A DNA stretch of 64,000 nucleotides from Pseudomonas syringae (GTDB taxonomy: Bacteria > Pseudomonadota > Gammaproteobacteria > Pseudomonadales > Pseudomonadaceae): NCBI RefSeq assembly GCF_001698815.1, contig NZ_LGSI01000058.1, positions 46,221 to 110,220 of the forward strand, read 5' to 3'. Below are positions 47,396 through 56,714 of this stretch, one piece after another (the first letter of the stretch is position 1; each line of letters starts with the position of its first letter). A program made the position numbers and the translations under genes. The notes under the pieces were generated by a model. It was given only the letters and a program-made list of their open reading frames with translations, made no database searches and was not told the origin of the DNA.

Positions 47396-48406
47396 TCAGA
47401 TATCCGCCAACGCCGCGACCAATATTGCCTTGATGGTGTGCATGCGGTTTTCCGCTTGCTCAAAGGCGATATTGGCGGGCGACTCGAAGACTTCTTCAGT
47501 GACCTCAACGCCGCCTGCCAGATGCGGATACCGGCTGGCGATGTCTTTGCCGACCTTGGTTTCGCTGTTATGGAACGCGGGCAGACAATGCATGAACTTC
47601 ACCCGCGGGTTGCCGGAGGCCTTCATCATCTGCGCATTGACCTGGTAGGGCAGTAGTTGCTCGATGCGTTCATCCCACGCCTCGACGGGCTCGCCCATGG
47701 AAACCCAGATGTCGGTATGGATGAAGTCCACGCCTTTGACCGCTTCTTTCGGATCTTCAGTGATGGTGATCCGCGCGCCACTTTCTTCGGCGAAGGTTTT
47801 ACATTGGGCGATGAAATCTTCGTGCGGCCACAGCGCCTTGGGCGCGGCGATGCGCACGTCCATGCCCAGCTTCGCGCCAATCATCAGCAGCGAATTGCCC
47901 ATGTTGTAGCGCGCGTCGCCCAGGTACGCATAACTGATGTCATGCAGCGGCTTGTCGCTGTGTTCGCGCATGGTCAAGGTGTCGGCGATCATTTGCGTCG
48001 GGTGGAACTCGGCGGTCAAACCGTTGAATACCGGCACGCCGGCGAACTTGGCCAGCTCTTCGACAATGTCCTGCTCGAAGCCGCGGTATTCGATGGCGTC
48101 GAACATGCGGCCCAATACGCGGGCGGTGTCCTTCATGCTTTCTTTGTGGCCGATCTGTGATGAAACCGGATCAATGTAGGTGACGTGGGCGCCCTGATCA
48201 TGGGCGGCGACTTCGAAAGCGCAGCGGGTGCGGGTCGAGGTTTTTTCGAAGATCAGCGCGATGTTCTTGCCTTTGAGGTGCTGCTGCTCGGTGCCGGTGT
48301 ACTTGGCGCGTTTGAGGTCACGGGACAGGTCCAGCAGGTAGTGCAGCTCGCGATTGGTGTGATGCATCAAGCTCAGCAGGCTGCGGTTGCGCATGTTGAA
48401 AGCCAT
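47396..48406 (-). CDS. arcB: Ornithine carbamoyltransferase, catabolic
   Basis: 336 aa from the ATG at 48406 (MAFNMRNRSLLSLMHHTNREL). It phosphorolyses citrulline to ornithine and carbamoyl phosphate. STRTR and HCLPAF carbamoyl/ornithine-site motifs are intact. The catabolic role follows from its place in arcDABC, between arcA and arcC. The biosynthetic ArgF is not in the window. Confidence 0.95.
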   Translation of the reverse strand: MAFNMRNRSLLSLMHHTNRELHYLLDLSRDLKRAKYTGTEQQHLKGKNIALIFEKTSTRTRCAFEVAAHDQGAHVTYIDPVSSQIGHKESMKDTARVLGRMFDAIEYRGFEQDIVEELAKFAGVPVFNGLTAEFHPTQMIADTLTMREHSDKPLHDISYAYLGDARYNMGNSLLMIGAKLGMDVRIAAPKALWPHEDFIAQCKTFAEESGARITITEDPKEAVKGVDFIHTDIWVSMGEPVEAWDERIEQLLPYQVNAQMMKASGNPRVKFMHCLPAFHNSETKVGKDIASRYPHLAGGVEVTEEVFESPANIAFEQAENRMHTIKAILVAALADI

Positions 48407-48475
48407 GGTTTGAATCTCCTCGTTCGGCACAGTGAAACCGGGTTTCTGTGGGCCGAACGTCAATAAGCGGGAAAT

Positions 48476-49732
48476 TTAGTAGTCGATAGGGTCGCGGATG
48501 ATCGGGCAGGTCATGCAGTGACCACCGCCGCGTCCACGGCCCAGTTCGCTGGCGCTGATGGTGATGACTTCAACGCCCGCCTTGCGCATCAAGGTGTTGG
48601 TATAGGTGTTACGGTCATAACCGATGACGACACCGGGCTCCAGCGCTACAACGTTGTTGCCGTCGTCCCATTGCTCGCGTTCGGCAGCGAAGCTGTTGCC
48701 GCCTGTCTCGACGACCCGCAGTGCCTTGAGGTTCAGGGCTGCAGCCACGGTGTCGAGGAAGTTGGTCTCTTCGCGACGGATATCGATGCCGCCGGGTTTG
48801 CTCTCATCCGGGCGCAGGCTGAACGCAACGATCTGAGCGACGACTTCCGGAAAGATCGTCACCAGGTCGCGGTCGCAGAAGCTGAAGACGGTGTCCAGGT
48901 GCATGGCCGAGCGCGACCGGGGTAGTCCGGCGACAATCACCCGCTGCACGGCGTTGTTCTTGAACAGGTTCTGCGCGAGCTGACCGATGGCCTGACGCGA
49001 GGAGCGTTCGCCCATGCCGATCAACACCACGCCATTGCCGATGGGCATCACGTCGCCTCCTTCAAGGGTCGCGTTGCCGTGATCCTGATCGGGATCGCCA
49101 TACCAGACCTGGAAGTCGGCTTTGACGAAGTCGGGATGGAATTTATAGATCGCGCTGGCGAGCAGCGTTTCCTGGCGTCGGGCGGGCCAGTGCATAGGGT
49201 TCAGGGTCACGCCGCCGTAGATCCAGCAGGTAGTGTCGCGGGTGAATTGAGTGTTGGGCAGCGGTGGCAGGATGAAGCTTGAATGCCCCAGAAAGTCGCG
49301 GAACATTTCGATGGTCTTGCCACCGAAGGTGTTCGGCAGGTCATCGGCGGAAACGCCACCGATCAGGTATTCGGCAAGCTTGCGTGGTTCGAGACTGCGC
49401 AGCCAGCTATCGACTTCGTGGACCAGCCCGACGCCCACCATGTTCGGAGTGACTTTGCGTTGCAGAATCCAGTCCAGTGCTTCGGGGATCGCCACAGTGT
49501 CGGTCAGCAGGTTGTGCATTTCCAGGACGTTGATGCCCCGTTCGCGCATTTTGCTGACAAAGTCAAAATGATCGCGTTTGGCCTGGCTGACCCATAGCAC
49601 GTCGTCGAACAGCAGCTCGTCACAGTTGTTGGGCGTCAGGCGCTGATGGGCCAGTCCAGGCGAACACACCATGACCTGTCGCAGCTTCCCGGCTTCGGAA
49701 TGGACTCCGAGTTTGGTGTTATCAGTGGACAT
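48476..49732 (-). CDS. arcA: Arginine deiminase
   Basis: 418 aa, the family's normal length. It converts arginine to citrulline and ammonia, giving ATP by fermentation when oxygen is low. Catalytic Cys lies in GGGHCMTCPI (about residue 406). FTRDTTCWIYGG and EGGDVMPIG, active-site Asp and His regions, are present. Second gene of the operon, 31 bp after arcD. Confidence 0.97.
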   Translation of the reverse strand: MSTDNTKLGVHSEAGKLRQVMVCSPGLAHQRLTPNNCDELLFDDVLWVSQAKRDHFDFVSKMRERGINVLEMHNLLTDTVAIPEALDWILQRKVTPNMVGVGLVHEVDSWLRSLEPRKLAEYLIGGVSADDLPNTFGGKTIEMFRDFLGHSSFILPPLPNTQFTRDTTCWIYGGVTLNPMHWPARRQETLLASAIYKFHPDFVKADFQVWYGDPDQDHGNATLEGGDVMPIGNGVVLIGMGERSSRQAIGQLAQNLFKNNAVQRVIVAGLPRSRSAMHLDTVFSFCDRDLVTIFPEVVAQIVAFSLRPDESKPGGIDIRREETNFLDTVAAALNLKALRVVETGGNSFAAEREQWDDGNNVVALEPGVVIGYDRNTYTNTLMRKAGVEVITISASELGRGRGGGHCMTCPIIRDPIDY

Positions 49733-49763
49733 ATCTGTTCTCCTCCATTGGAATTGCTTGCGA

Positions 49764-51191
49764 TTACAGGGTCAGGAAGCCGTCGTACAGACCGTAGGCG
49801 GCGACCAGCGCACCGATGACCACTGCGGTGAAAATCAGCTTTTCGATGGTGTTGAAAATGGGTTGGCCGGATTCGCGCTTGGCCTTGACGAAGAGCAGGA
49901 CGCCCGGCGCATACAGCAACGCCGACAGCAGCAGGTACTTGGTACCCCCGGCATACAGCAGCCAGATGGCGTAAATCAGGGCGATGCCGCCGATGATGAA
50001 ATCCTTGCGGCGTTCGCCAGGCGCATGTTCATAGGTTTCACCGCGCACCGTCAGCAGGAAGGCGTAGGCTGCCGACCACAGATACGGCACTAGAATCATT
50101 GAGGTCGCCAGGTAGATCAGCGACAAATAGGTGCTGGCGGAAAACAGGGTGATAACCAGGAAGATCTGCACCATGGCATTGGTCAGCCACAGCGCGTTGG
50201 CGGGCACCTGCTTCGCGTTTTCCTTCTTCAGGAAGGCCGGCATGGTGTGATCCTTGGCGGCGGCGAACATGATCTCCGCACACAACAGGACCCATGAAAG
50301 CAACGCGCCGAGCAGGGAAATGATCAGACCGACACTGATCAGCACTGCGCCCCATGGTCCGACGACGTGTTCGAGTACGGCTGCCATCGACGGATTTTGC
50401 AGTTTGGCCAGTTCCGGCTGAGTCATGATGCCCAATGAGAGGACGTTCACCAGTATCAGGAACAGCAGCACGGTAATGAACCCGATCACCGTGGCCTTGC
50501 CCACGTCCGAACGTTTTTCAGCGCGGGCGGAAAAAATGCTTGCGCCTTCGATACCGATGAATACCCAAACGGTCACCAGCATCATCTTGCGCACTTGATT
50601 GGCAACGGTGCCAAGATCCGGATTTTTCAGACCCCAGATATCAGCAGTGAAGATATCCAGTTTGAAAGCGAAGAGGGCGATCAGAATAAATAACAGCAGC
50701 GGTACAACTTTTGCCGCGGTGGTGATCAAGTTGATAAACGCCGCTTCCTTGATGCCGCGCAACACCAGAAAATGCACAGCCCACAACAGTATCGACGAGC
50801 CGATGATTGCTGCAACGGTATTGCCTTCGCCGAAGATCGGGAAGAAATAACCCAGCGTACTGAACAGCAGAACGAAATAGCCGACGTTGCCCAGCCAGGC
50901 ACTTATCCAGTACCCCCAGGCCGACGAAAAACCCATGTAGTCGCCGAACCCGGCCTTGGCATAGGCGTAAACCCCGCCATCCAGGTCTGGCTTGCGATTG
51001 GCCAGCGTCTGGAACACGAACGCCAGGGTCAGCATGCCGACTGCAGTGATCACCCAACCGATCAGAATTGCCCCGACATCGGCGCTGGCAGCCATATTTT
51101 GCGGCAGTGAGAAAATACCACCACCAATCATTGAGCCAACGACAAGGGCAACTAACGCGCCAAGCCTGAGTTTTCCGGAAGTGTCAGACAT
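49764..51191 (-). CDS. arcD: Arginine/ornithine antiporter
   Basis: 475 aa with about 12-13 membrane helices. The N-terminus LGALVALVVGSMIGGGIFSLP is the APC-superfamily substrate-binding helix. It exchanges external arginine for internal ornithine, feeding the deiminase pathway. First gene of arcDABC. An ANR/FNR-like box stands about 65 bp ahead of the ATG. Confidence 0.96.
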   Translation of the reverse strand: MSDTSGKLRLGALVALVVGSMIGGGIFSLPQNMAASADVGAILIGWVITAVGMLTLAFVFQTLANRKPDLDGGVYAYAKAGFGDYMGFSSAWGYWISAWLGNVGYFVLLFSTLGYFFPIFGEGNTVAAIIGSSILLWAVHFLVLRGIKEAAFINLITTAAKVVPLLLFILIALFAFKLDIFTADIWGLKNPDLGTVANQVRKMMLVTVWVFIGIEGASIFSARAEKRSDVGKATVIGFITVLLFLILVNVLSLGIMTQPELAKLQNPSMAAVLEHVVGPWGAVLISVGLIISLLGALLSWVLLCAEIMFAAAKDHTMPAFLKKENAKQVPANALWLTNAMVQIFLVITLFSASTYLSLIYLATSMILVPYLWSAAYAFLLTVRGETYEHAPGERRKDFIIGGIALIYAIWLLYAGGTKYLLLSALLYAPGVLLFVKAKRESGQPIFNTIEKLIFTAVVIGALVAAYGLYDGFLTL

Positions 51192-51248
51192 TTCATCGTT
51201 CCATCCGTTAGAGAAGGAAGCAGGTTAGTCCAACTATGTTGTACACAG

Positions 51249-51262
51249 TTGATCCTGATCAG
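51249..51262. promoter_or_regulatory. ANR/FNR box of arcDABC
   Basis: TTGATCCTGATCAG differs from the consensus TTGAT-N4-ATCAA only in the last base. Its centre (51255.5) lies 64 bp before the arcD ATG, which allows the classic -41.5 position. It explains induction under oxygen limitation. Confidence 0.78.
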
Positions 51263-51370
51263 ATCATCGACACATTTAACGTGTTAGTGCCGTTTGCGAA
51301 TGAAAATGTCGCATTTCAATAAGCAAATGGCATCAGCAAGTATCAGGGGGAAATGGTTTAGACGTTTCGG

Positions 51371-51805
51371 TCAATTAATTCGAGGTTCTGGTTCCGGGCG
51401 CGACCAGATCCACAGATTGCCCAGGCTCATGCCCGCGACTGCGGCATACAGTGGCCAGCTGTGGGGCATCAGGCTGAACATGAGGATGGCGCAAACCAGC
51501 ATGCTGATCGTGGCACTGATCTTGGCTTGCCGCGCGACCAGCTTGCCATTGCGCCAGTTACTCAGGATCGGGCCGAACAGACGATGGTTTTCCAGCCAGG
51601 CGCTCAGGCGTGGCGAGCTTTTGGTCGCCGCCCAGGCAGCCAGCAGGATGAATTCGGTGGTGGGCAAGCCAGGCACAAAAATGGCGATCAGGCCGATGCC
51701 CAGGCTGATGTAAGCGAGCAGGCCAAAAAGGCAGCGGGAAATTCTGGACCCTGGAGGTTTGCTGGTCATGGTCTCGTCAGTGGTCGATGGGGACATGGCT
51801 GTCAT
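51371..51805 (-). CDS. DUF454 (YbaN-type) inner-membrane protein
   Basis: 144 aa from the ATG at 51805 (GGGA five bases ahead). ISLGIGLIAIFVPGLPTTEFILLAAWAATKSSPRL is the DUF454 signature. Three membrane helices (about residues 25-60 and 95-130) are visible. Its function is unknown in detail. It precedes a heme oxygenase on the same strand by 36 bp in the order heme oxygenase then DUF454, so cotranscription is likely; in other bacteria YbaN-type genes also cluster with iron or recombination genes. Confidence 0.85.
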   Translation of the reverse strand: MTAMSPSTTDETMTSKPPGSRISRCLFGLLAYISLGIGLIAIFVPGLPTTEFILLAAWAATKSSPRLSAWLENHRLFGPILSNWRNGKLVARQAKISATISMLVCAILMFSLMPHSWPLYAAVAGMSLGNLWIWSRPEPEPRIN

Positions 51806-51841
51806 GGAAATCCCGGCCAGCTTAACAGGCCGGGCCGGTTT

Positions 51842-52456
51842 TCAGGTGGCGGCCATTGCAGCTGGCTTTGCCGTGGCGTAGGCGTGTTGCAACAGGACGT
51901 TGAAGCGTTCGAACGCGTCGATGGCGCCTTGCTCGGCCTGCGCTTCCTCTTCTGCGCTTAAGGTCTGGCTGTCGAGGATGCGCGTGAAGGTCTTCCAGCC
52001 TTCCGCACGACCACCGGCGGGTTCGCCGAGATGGCGGGCGCCGAAGGTGTCGCTGAGGTTCAACGCGGCAGCACGCTTGATCAGAAACGCAGCACCGAGT
52101 TTCGAGCCTTCGGAGACGAACAGCCAGCCCAGCGCCTGGGCTTTGGCGGGATTGCGCAGCGCACCGCTGACCGGCGCAGGAATGTCGGTGTTCAGGTCGC
52201 CAAGATCGGCCATCGCCTGCTCGGCGCGGCAGCGGCTCGCCAGGTCGGGGAATAGCTTGATCAGATCAGGATCGGTGTACAGCGCCTTGAGTTCCGCCTG
52301 GAACAGATACTGCGCAACCACGAAGCGGGCGTAACTGGCCAGGGTTTCGAAGGGCGCATTGGCCTTGACGGCTTTATCCAGTTGCTCGTGGGGCGCGTGG
52401 GTCACCAGATTCAAACGTTGCGAACGCAGAGCTGGAGCATGAGTTTCGGGAGTCAT
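51842..52456 (-). CDS. hemO: Biliverdin-producing heme oxygenase (HemO/PigA-type)
   Basis: 204 aa. The N-terminus RSQRLNLVTHAPHEQLDKAV carries the proximal His of heme oxygenases, and GWLFVSEGSKLGAAFL is the distal helix signature with the Gly that lies over heme. It opens heme and frees iron and biliverdin in the cytoplasm. It lies directly after a heme-type TonB receptor with its sigma/anti-sigma genes, separated by a REP-filled 360 bp. The function follows from family and context. Confidence 0.9.
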   Translation of the reverse strand: MTPETHAPALRSQRLNLVTHAPHEQLDKAVKANAPFETLASYARFVVAQYLFQAELKALYTDPDLIKLFPDLASRCRAEQAMADLGDLNTDIPAPVSGALRNPAKAQALGWLFVSEGSKLGAAFLIKRAAALNLSDTFGARHLGEPAGGRAEGWKTFTRILDSQTLSAEEEAQAEQGAIDAFERFNVLLQHAYATAKPAAMAAT

Positions 52457-52531
52457 CGGGTCTTCCTTGTGAAAGCGACGGGCTTGTTAACAAGACGATT
52501 GGCAGGCGTCATTTACGTAAAAAACATGCAT

Positions 52532-52800
52532 CTGTAGGATGCGAACTTGTGTGGGAGCGACCGGGGTGGCGATCCACCTTGCTCGCGAATAGGCACGCCG
52601 TTTCGCCAACAAGTTGGCTCCTACAATTTCGACATCGACGCGATCCTGTAGGACCGGACTTGTCCGGGAAGGCGTTGGCGTAGACGCTGGATTGGGTCAG
52701 TCGAAATGGTGTTGGCCAGTCCGACGCTATCGGGGACAGGTCCCCTCCTACCAGTGCGCTTCGCGAGCAAGGTGGATCGCCACCCCGGTCGCTCCCACAA
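52532..52800. repeat. Nested REP cluster with 40-bp perfect inverted repeat
   Basis: The arms 52550-52589 and 52760-52799 are exact inverse copies of 40 bp. Each is a REP unit interrupted by an 18-bp segment (CCGGGGTGGCGATCCACC) that is itself a hairpin. Between them lie two or three further REP halves (TTGGCTCCTACA, GTAGGACCGGACTTGTCCGG, GGGGACAGGTCCCCTCCTAC). It fills the space between the receptor and heme oxygenase genes. Confidence 0.9.
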
Positions 52801-52815
52801 TGGATCTCCGGTGGA

Positions 52816-55425
52816 TCAGATATCCCACACCACGTTGACGGCGAAATTGCGTCCCGGTTGGGTAAGGCGATCCAGTGACGCCGGGCTGGTCACGCCTGCT
52901 TCGCCCACGCCGTCATAGCCGCGCACGTCGTCCCACTGCCAGTATTTCTTGTCGGTCAGGTTGTACAGACCGGCATTGAGGGTGACGTCGTCGGTGACTT
53001 TGTAGAAACCTTCCAGGTCGAGCACGCCATAACCGGGTGTCTTGAACTGGCTGGACGAACCGTCCGGTGCGTGGAAATTGGTGCTGTCCACGCGATCCTT
53101 GCGTTTGACCAGGGTCCAGCTGAGCAGGCCGCCATAGTTTTCCTGTTCATAGCCCAGGCCCATGACGCCCTTGAGCGGATTGACGCTATTGATCGGTTCG
53201 CCGGTGTCGTCGTTGCGACCGTATTGATAAGCCGCCGATCCCAGGGCGTACAGGCCATCGGCAGCGCCGAAGGTATCCAGATTCAGGCGACCCTTGAGCT
53301 CGACGCCCTTGATGGTGGCGTGCTTGATGTTGTTGGACTGGAACACCGCCTGGGTGGCGGTCGCCGGCTGGATCGCGTCTTCATTGATGAAGTCGCGGTA
53401 CTTGTTATAGAACACCGCGACGTCGAACGACCCCGCATCGAAATGGCCGCGCAAACCGGTTTCATAGCTCTTGCTCTTCTCGGGTTCGAGATCCGAGTTG
53501 GGCTCGACGATGTAGCCGGTTTGCAGATTCTCGAAGCGCCCGTACAAGGCTTTGGCGCTTGGTGTGCGGAAACCTTCGGCGTATTGGCCGTACCAGGTGT
53601 ATTGCTCGCTGAGGGCGTAGGTCACGCCGAACTTGGGCGACAGGCGATGCCAGGTTTTGCTCTCGTCGCTGACCTGACCGCCGCCGGTTGGGTTGACCGT
53701 ATTGAGGAATTCCTGGGTGATGTGCGGGCTCAGGTCGATGTAGTCGTAACGCACGCCGGGCAGGAAGGTCCAGTCGTTCCAGTGGATCTGATCCTGGGCG
53801 AACAGGCTGTAGGTGTTGATGGTCGGGTCCGGGAAGTCACTCGATGGCGTCAGGCTGTCCGACGCGGTCGGGCTTTTCGCGCCGATCACTCGGCAAGTGC
53901 CAAGCACGGCGGCGCAGGTCGCGTCGCCGCTGCGCTGACCGGTGACTTTCTGTTGCTTGAAGGTGGTGCCGTAGGTCAGCACATGCTCGGTGTCGGCGAT
54001 GCTGAATGCCTTGTCCAGTTGCGCGTCAAGCACCCACTGGCGTTCCTTGTAATAGGTATCGCGGGACCGCCAGACATCCCGCGAGCCGGGCACGTAGCGC
54101 TCAAGGGTGCTTTGATCGGTCTTGGCGATCTGGTAATTCAGGCTCAGCTTGACGTTATCGACCAGCAGGCTATCCAGCGCGAAGCTGTTCTCCAGGCCGA
54201 AGCGCTCGCGGGTAATGGTGTCGTTGCCGGTTCGCGCCCGATAGAAGCCAAAACCGCTGCCGGCGTTGAACGGCCCGCCTACCGCGCTCTTCTGGTTGGT
54301 GTCGCGGTCATCCTTGTACTTTTCGTAGGTCAGGCCCAGGCGCGAGCCGTCGTTGTAGTTCCAGCCCAGCTTGGCGAGAACGTTGGTGGTGCGCGCGTCT
54401 TCCGGGTTGGCTTCGGTGCGTTGCAGCCCGGTGCCGCCAGTGCTGCCGTAGGATTCGGTCTCATGACCATTGCGCTGGCTTACATGCAGCAAGCCGTCGA
54501 AGTCGCCCTGGCGCCCGGCGACAGTAGCGGAGGTCAGCCAGCTGTCATCGGCGGAGCTGTAGCCGGTCTTGAGGCGTGCGCCGACGTCCTTGCCATCCTT
54601 GATGATGTCGCTGGCATCGAGGGTGTAATAGCTGACAGCGCCGCCGATGGCGCTGCTGCCGTACAGCGCCGACGCCGGGCCACGCAGGATCTCCACGCGC
54701 TTGACGATTTCCGGGTCCACGTAGTTGCGATGGGTGTTGGCGTAGGGACCTGAGAAGAAACTGTCCGGGACTTCAACGCCATCGACTTGGGTCAGGATGC
54801 GGTCGCCATCGATGCCACGGATGTTGTAACCGGTGGTGCCCGCGCGCTGGCCTGCACCGCCCACCGAAACTCCCGGCTCATAGCGCACCAGGTCGCGGAT
54901 GTTATTGACGTTGTGCCGGTCCAGATCCGCGCGGTCCTGAACCGTCACGCTGTTGGGCACCGAGGTGACGTCCTGAGCCTGACGCGTGGCGCTGACCGTG
55001 ATCTGCTCCAGGGCGATGGCGCCAGCGGTGCGTTTTTCCAGCACGACGTTGTTGTTGCCCAGATTGCGATAGCCCAGATTGGTGCCCGCCAGCAGGCGTT
55101 CCAGGGCTTTACCCGCGGACAGATTGCCGGTCGCGCCGGGCGAGGTGACGTTGTTGGCCAGCGCCGATGACAGGCCGACTTGCCAGCCGGTGATGCGGCT
55201 GAACTCGTTCAGCGCGGCAGCCAGGGGTTGTTGCTCGATGGCGAAGGTGTAGGTGCCGCTGCTGCGATTGGCTTTTTCGGCACTGCTGGTCTGGCTCGGG
55301 CTCGCGGCGAATGCCATTGGGGTTGCAGCGAGCACAGCAAGGGTCAAGACCGATAGCGTGAAACGTTGCAGTCCAGCAGTGGCCGGCGTGGCAAAACCCG
55401 TGGCGGGGGTGAACATGGACGACAT
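52816..55425 (-). CDS. hxuA: TonB-dependent heme receptor with secretin/STN signalling domain (HxuA-type)
   Basis: 869 aa from the ATG at 55425, preceded by GGGAG. A signal peptide ends near AFAASPSQ. Residues 60-120 form the STN domain (FAIEQQPLAAALNEFSRITGWQVGLS), which signals to FecR. Next come the TonB box region and plug (ALEQITVSATRQ...NIRGIDGDRILTQVDGVEV), then the 22-strand barrel with the heme-receptor style NPNLEPEK-like NSDLEPEKSKSYETGLRG. It takes up heme through the outer membrane. FecR and FecI genes precede it, heme oxygenase follows: the layout of the Hxu system of P. aeruginosa. Confidence 0.88.
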   Translation of the reverse strand: MSSMFTPATGFATPATAGLQRFTLSVLTLAVLAATPMAFAASPSQTSSAEKANRSSGTYTFAIEQQPLAAALNEFSRITGWQVGLSSALANNVTSPGATGNLSAGKALERLLAGTNLGYRNLGNNNVVLEKRTAGAIALEQITVSATRQAQDVTSVPNSVTVQDRADLDRHNVNNIRDLVRYEPGVSVGGAGQRAGTTGYNIRGIDGDRILTQVDGVEVPDSFFSGPYANTHRNYVDPEIVKRVEILRGPASALYGSSAIGGAVSYYTLDASDIIKDGKDVGARLKTGYSSADDSWLTSATVAGRQGDFDGLLHVSQRNGHETESYGSTGGTGLQRTEANPEDARTTNVLAKLGWNYNDGSRLGLTYEKYKDDRDTNQKSAVGGPFNAGSGFGFYRARTGNDTITRERFGLENSFALDSLLVDNVKLSLNYQIAKTDQSTLERYVPGSRDVWRSRDTYYKERQWVLDAQLDKAFSIADTEHVLTYGTTFKQQKVTGQRSGDATCAAVLGTCRVIGAKSPTASDSLTPSSDFPDPTINTYSLFAQDQIHWNDWTFLPGVRYDYIDLSPHITQEFLNTVNPTGGGQVSDESKTWHRLSPKFGVTYALSEQYTWYGQYAEGFRTPSAKALYGRFENLQTGYIVEPNSDLEPEKSKSYETGLRGHFDAGSFDVAVFYNKYRDFINEDAIQPATATQAVFQSNNIKHATIKGVELKGRLNLDTFGAADGLYALGSAAYQYGRNDDTGEPINSVNPLKGVMGLGYEQENYGGLLSWTLVKRKDRVDSTNFHAPDGSSSQFKTPGYGVLDLEGFYKVTDDVTLNAGLYNLTDKKYWQWDDVRGYDGVGEAGVTSPASLDRLTQPGRNFAVNVVWDI

Positions 55426-55570
55426 CGATAAAGCTCCCTGGCTCGCTGGCAATAGTGTGTGCAGAAAGTTCGCTAATACGAATCAGTTGCATTGACTATG
55501 ACTAGACGAGCGACGAGCGGTTATCGCGTAAAAATAATCCGGACGTCATCGTCGCCTGAGCTGACGTCAT

Positions 55571-55632
55571 CGGGGACAAGTCCCCTCCTGCAGTGGGTTC
55601 TATGTCTGATCGGTAGGAGGGACTTGTCCGCG
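55571..55632. repeat. REP-type inverted repeat between receptor and FecR genes
   Basis: CGGGGACAAGTCCCCTCCTG and GTAGGAGGGACTTGTCCGCG are inverse-related arms 40 bp apart. They occupy the space where the receptor promoter should lie. Confidence 0.8.
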
Positions 55633-55665
55633 AATGCGATTGGTCAGGTAAAGAGATAATCCGGA

Positions 55666-56634
55666 TCAATTCAATATGACCAGCGCCGGCAGCTCATGCA
55701 GGCTGGCGGAGGTGATGTGGGCGAGGGAGCGGACCACCTCAAGCGGGTTGTCGAGACGATAATTGCCGGTGACGGCGACGCGTTCCAGCGTGTCGTTGGT
55801 GTTGACGATCCAGCCGGGGTAATAGCGCCGCAGCTCGGCCAGCACCTCGCTTAACGGGCAGTTATCGAACACCAGACGACCCTGAACCCACGCCAGGTCG
55901 GTGTTCTGATTAAGTTTCTGGCGATGGCTGGTGCCGTTCGAGTCAACGCTGATGCTGTTCCCGGCGATGACCGTCTGCGCATTGTTTTGCGGGGTGCGTA
56001 CGTCGAGCGCGCCCCGTTCGACGTGAATCTGCGCCACGCCATCCAGATAGCGCACGGCGAACGCGCTGCCGCTGGTACGCATGCTCACCGTTCCCGCCTG
56101 GACTTCCAGAGGCAGGTTATGACTGGCGGCAGGCACTTCAAAAAACGCTTCGCCCTGCAACAGGTGCGCCACGCGGGTCTTGTCGGTGATGTCGCTGGAG
56201 AACGCCGAATTGGTATTGAGCAGGACTTTGGAACCATCGTCGAGCTGCAAGCGCTGGCGCTCGCCGACCACGGTCAGATGATCGGCCTGCAAGCGCAAAC
56301 CCAGATTGCTGAAATGAAACACCGCGACCAGCAGCAGCGCCGCCGTGGCCAGTGGTTTCCAGCAGGCTCGCGCCCGACGACGCCAGACCGTCGGCCGGGC
56401 AGGTTCCATGGCGGCGGCAGCCTGTGCCACCGGCTGCGAATGCCAGACCGAGTGCACCCGGTCGAAGGCTTTGCGATGAGCAGGGTCGGCCGCCAGCCAG
56501 GCCTGAAAACGCGCCTGCTGCTGTGGGTCGTCGCTGTCCAGCTCGATCAGCCAGTTCAAGGCCTGATCCATCGCGCTGTCGTTGAGTACATCCTGTGCGA
56601 CTGAAGGCGCGCGCAGGGTGTCAGGATCCTTCAC
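55666..56634 (-). CDS. hxuR: FecR-type anti-sigma regulator (HxuR-type)
   Basis: 322 aa from the GTG at 56634, seven bases after GAGGA. The N-terminal 90 residues form the cytoplasmic sigma-binding domain with the typical ALNWLIELDSDDPQQQARFQAWLAADPAHRKAFD, one membrane helix follows (about 105-125), and the C-terminal periplasmic part carries the FecR domain and the STN-like end (SEVLAELRRYYPGWIV...VTGNYRLDNPLEVVRSLAHI). It passes the receptor signal to the FecI-type sigma factor. It lies 80 bp after the sigma gene. Confidence 0.9.
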   Translation of the reverse strand: MKDPDTLRAPSVAQDVLNDSAMDQALNWLIELDSDDPQQQARFQAWLAADPAHRKAFDRVHSVWHSQPVAQAAAAMEPARPTVWRRRARACWKPLATAALLLVAVFHFSNLGLRLQADHLTVVGERQRLQLDDGSKVLLNTNSAFSSDITDKTRVAHLLQGEAFFEVPAASHNLPLEVQAGTVSMRTSGSAFAVRYLDGVAQIHVERGALDVRTPQNNAQTVIAGNSISVDSNGTSHRQKLNQNTDLAWVQGRLVFDNCPLSEVLAELRRYYPGWIVNTNDTLERVAVTGNYRLDNPLEVVRSLAHITSASLHELPALVILN

Positions 56635-56714
56635 GGATGATCCTCGGTGGTTCTTGTTGATCGGCTGCCGATCCGCAGACCGGTGCACAGGTTGTCCGCA
56701 GCCTGCTGCAACAC

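Noticed and set aside
53071..54753. 560-codon plus-strand frame opposite the heme receptor gene
   Set aside because: Antisense shadow; the minus strand encodes a complete TonB receptor with signal peptide and plug.
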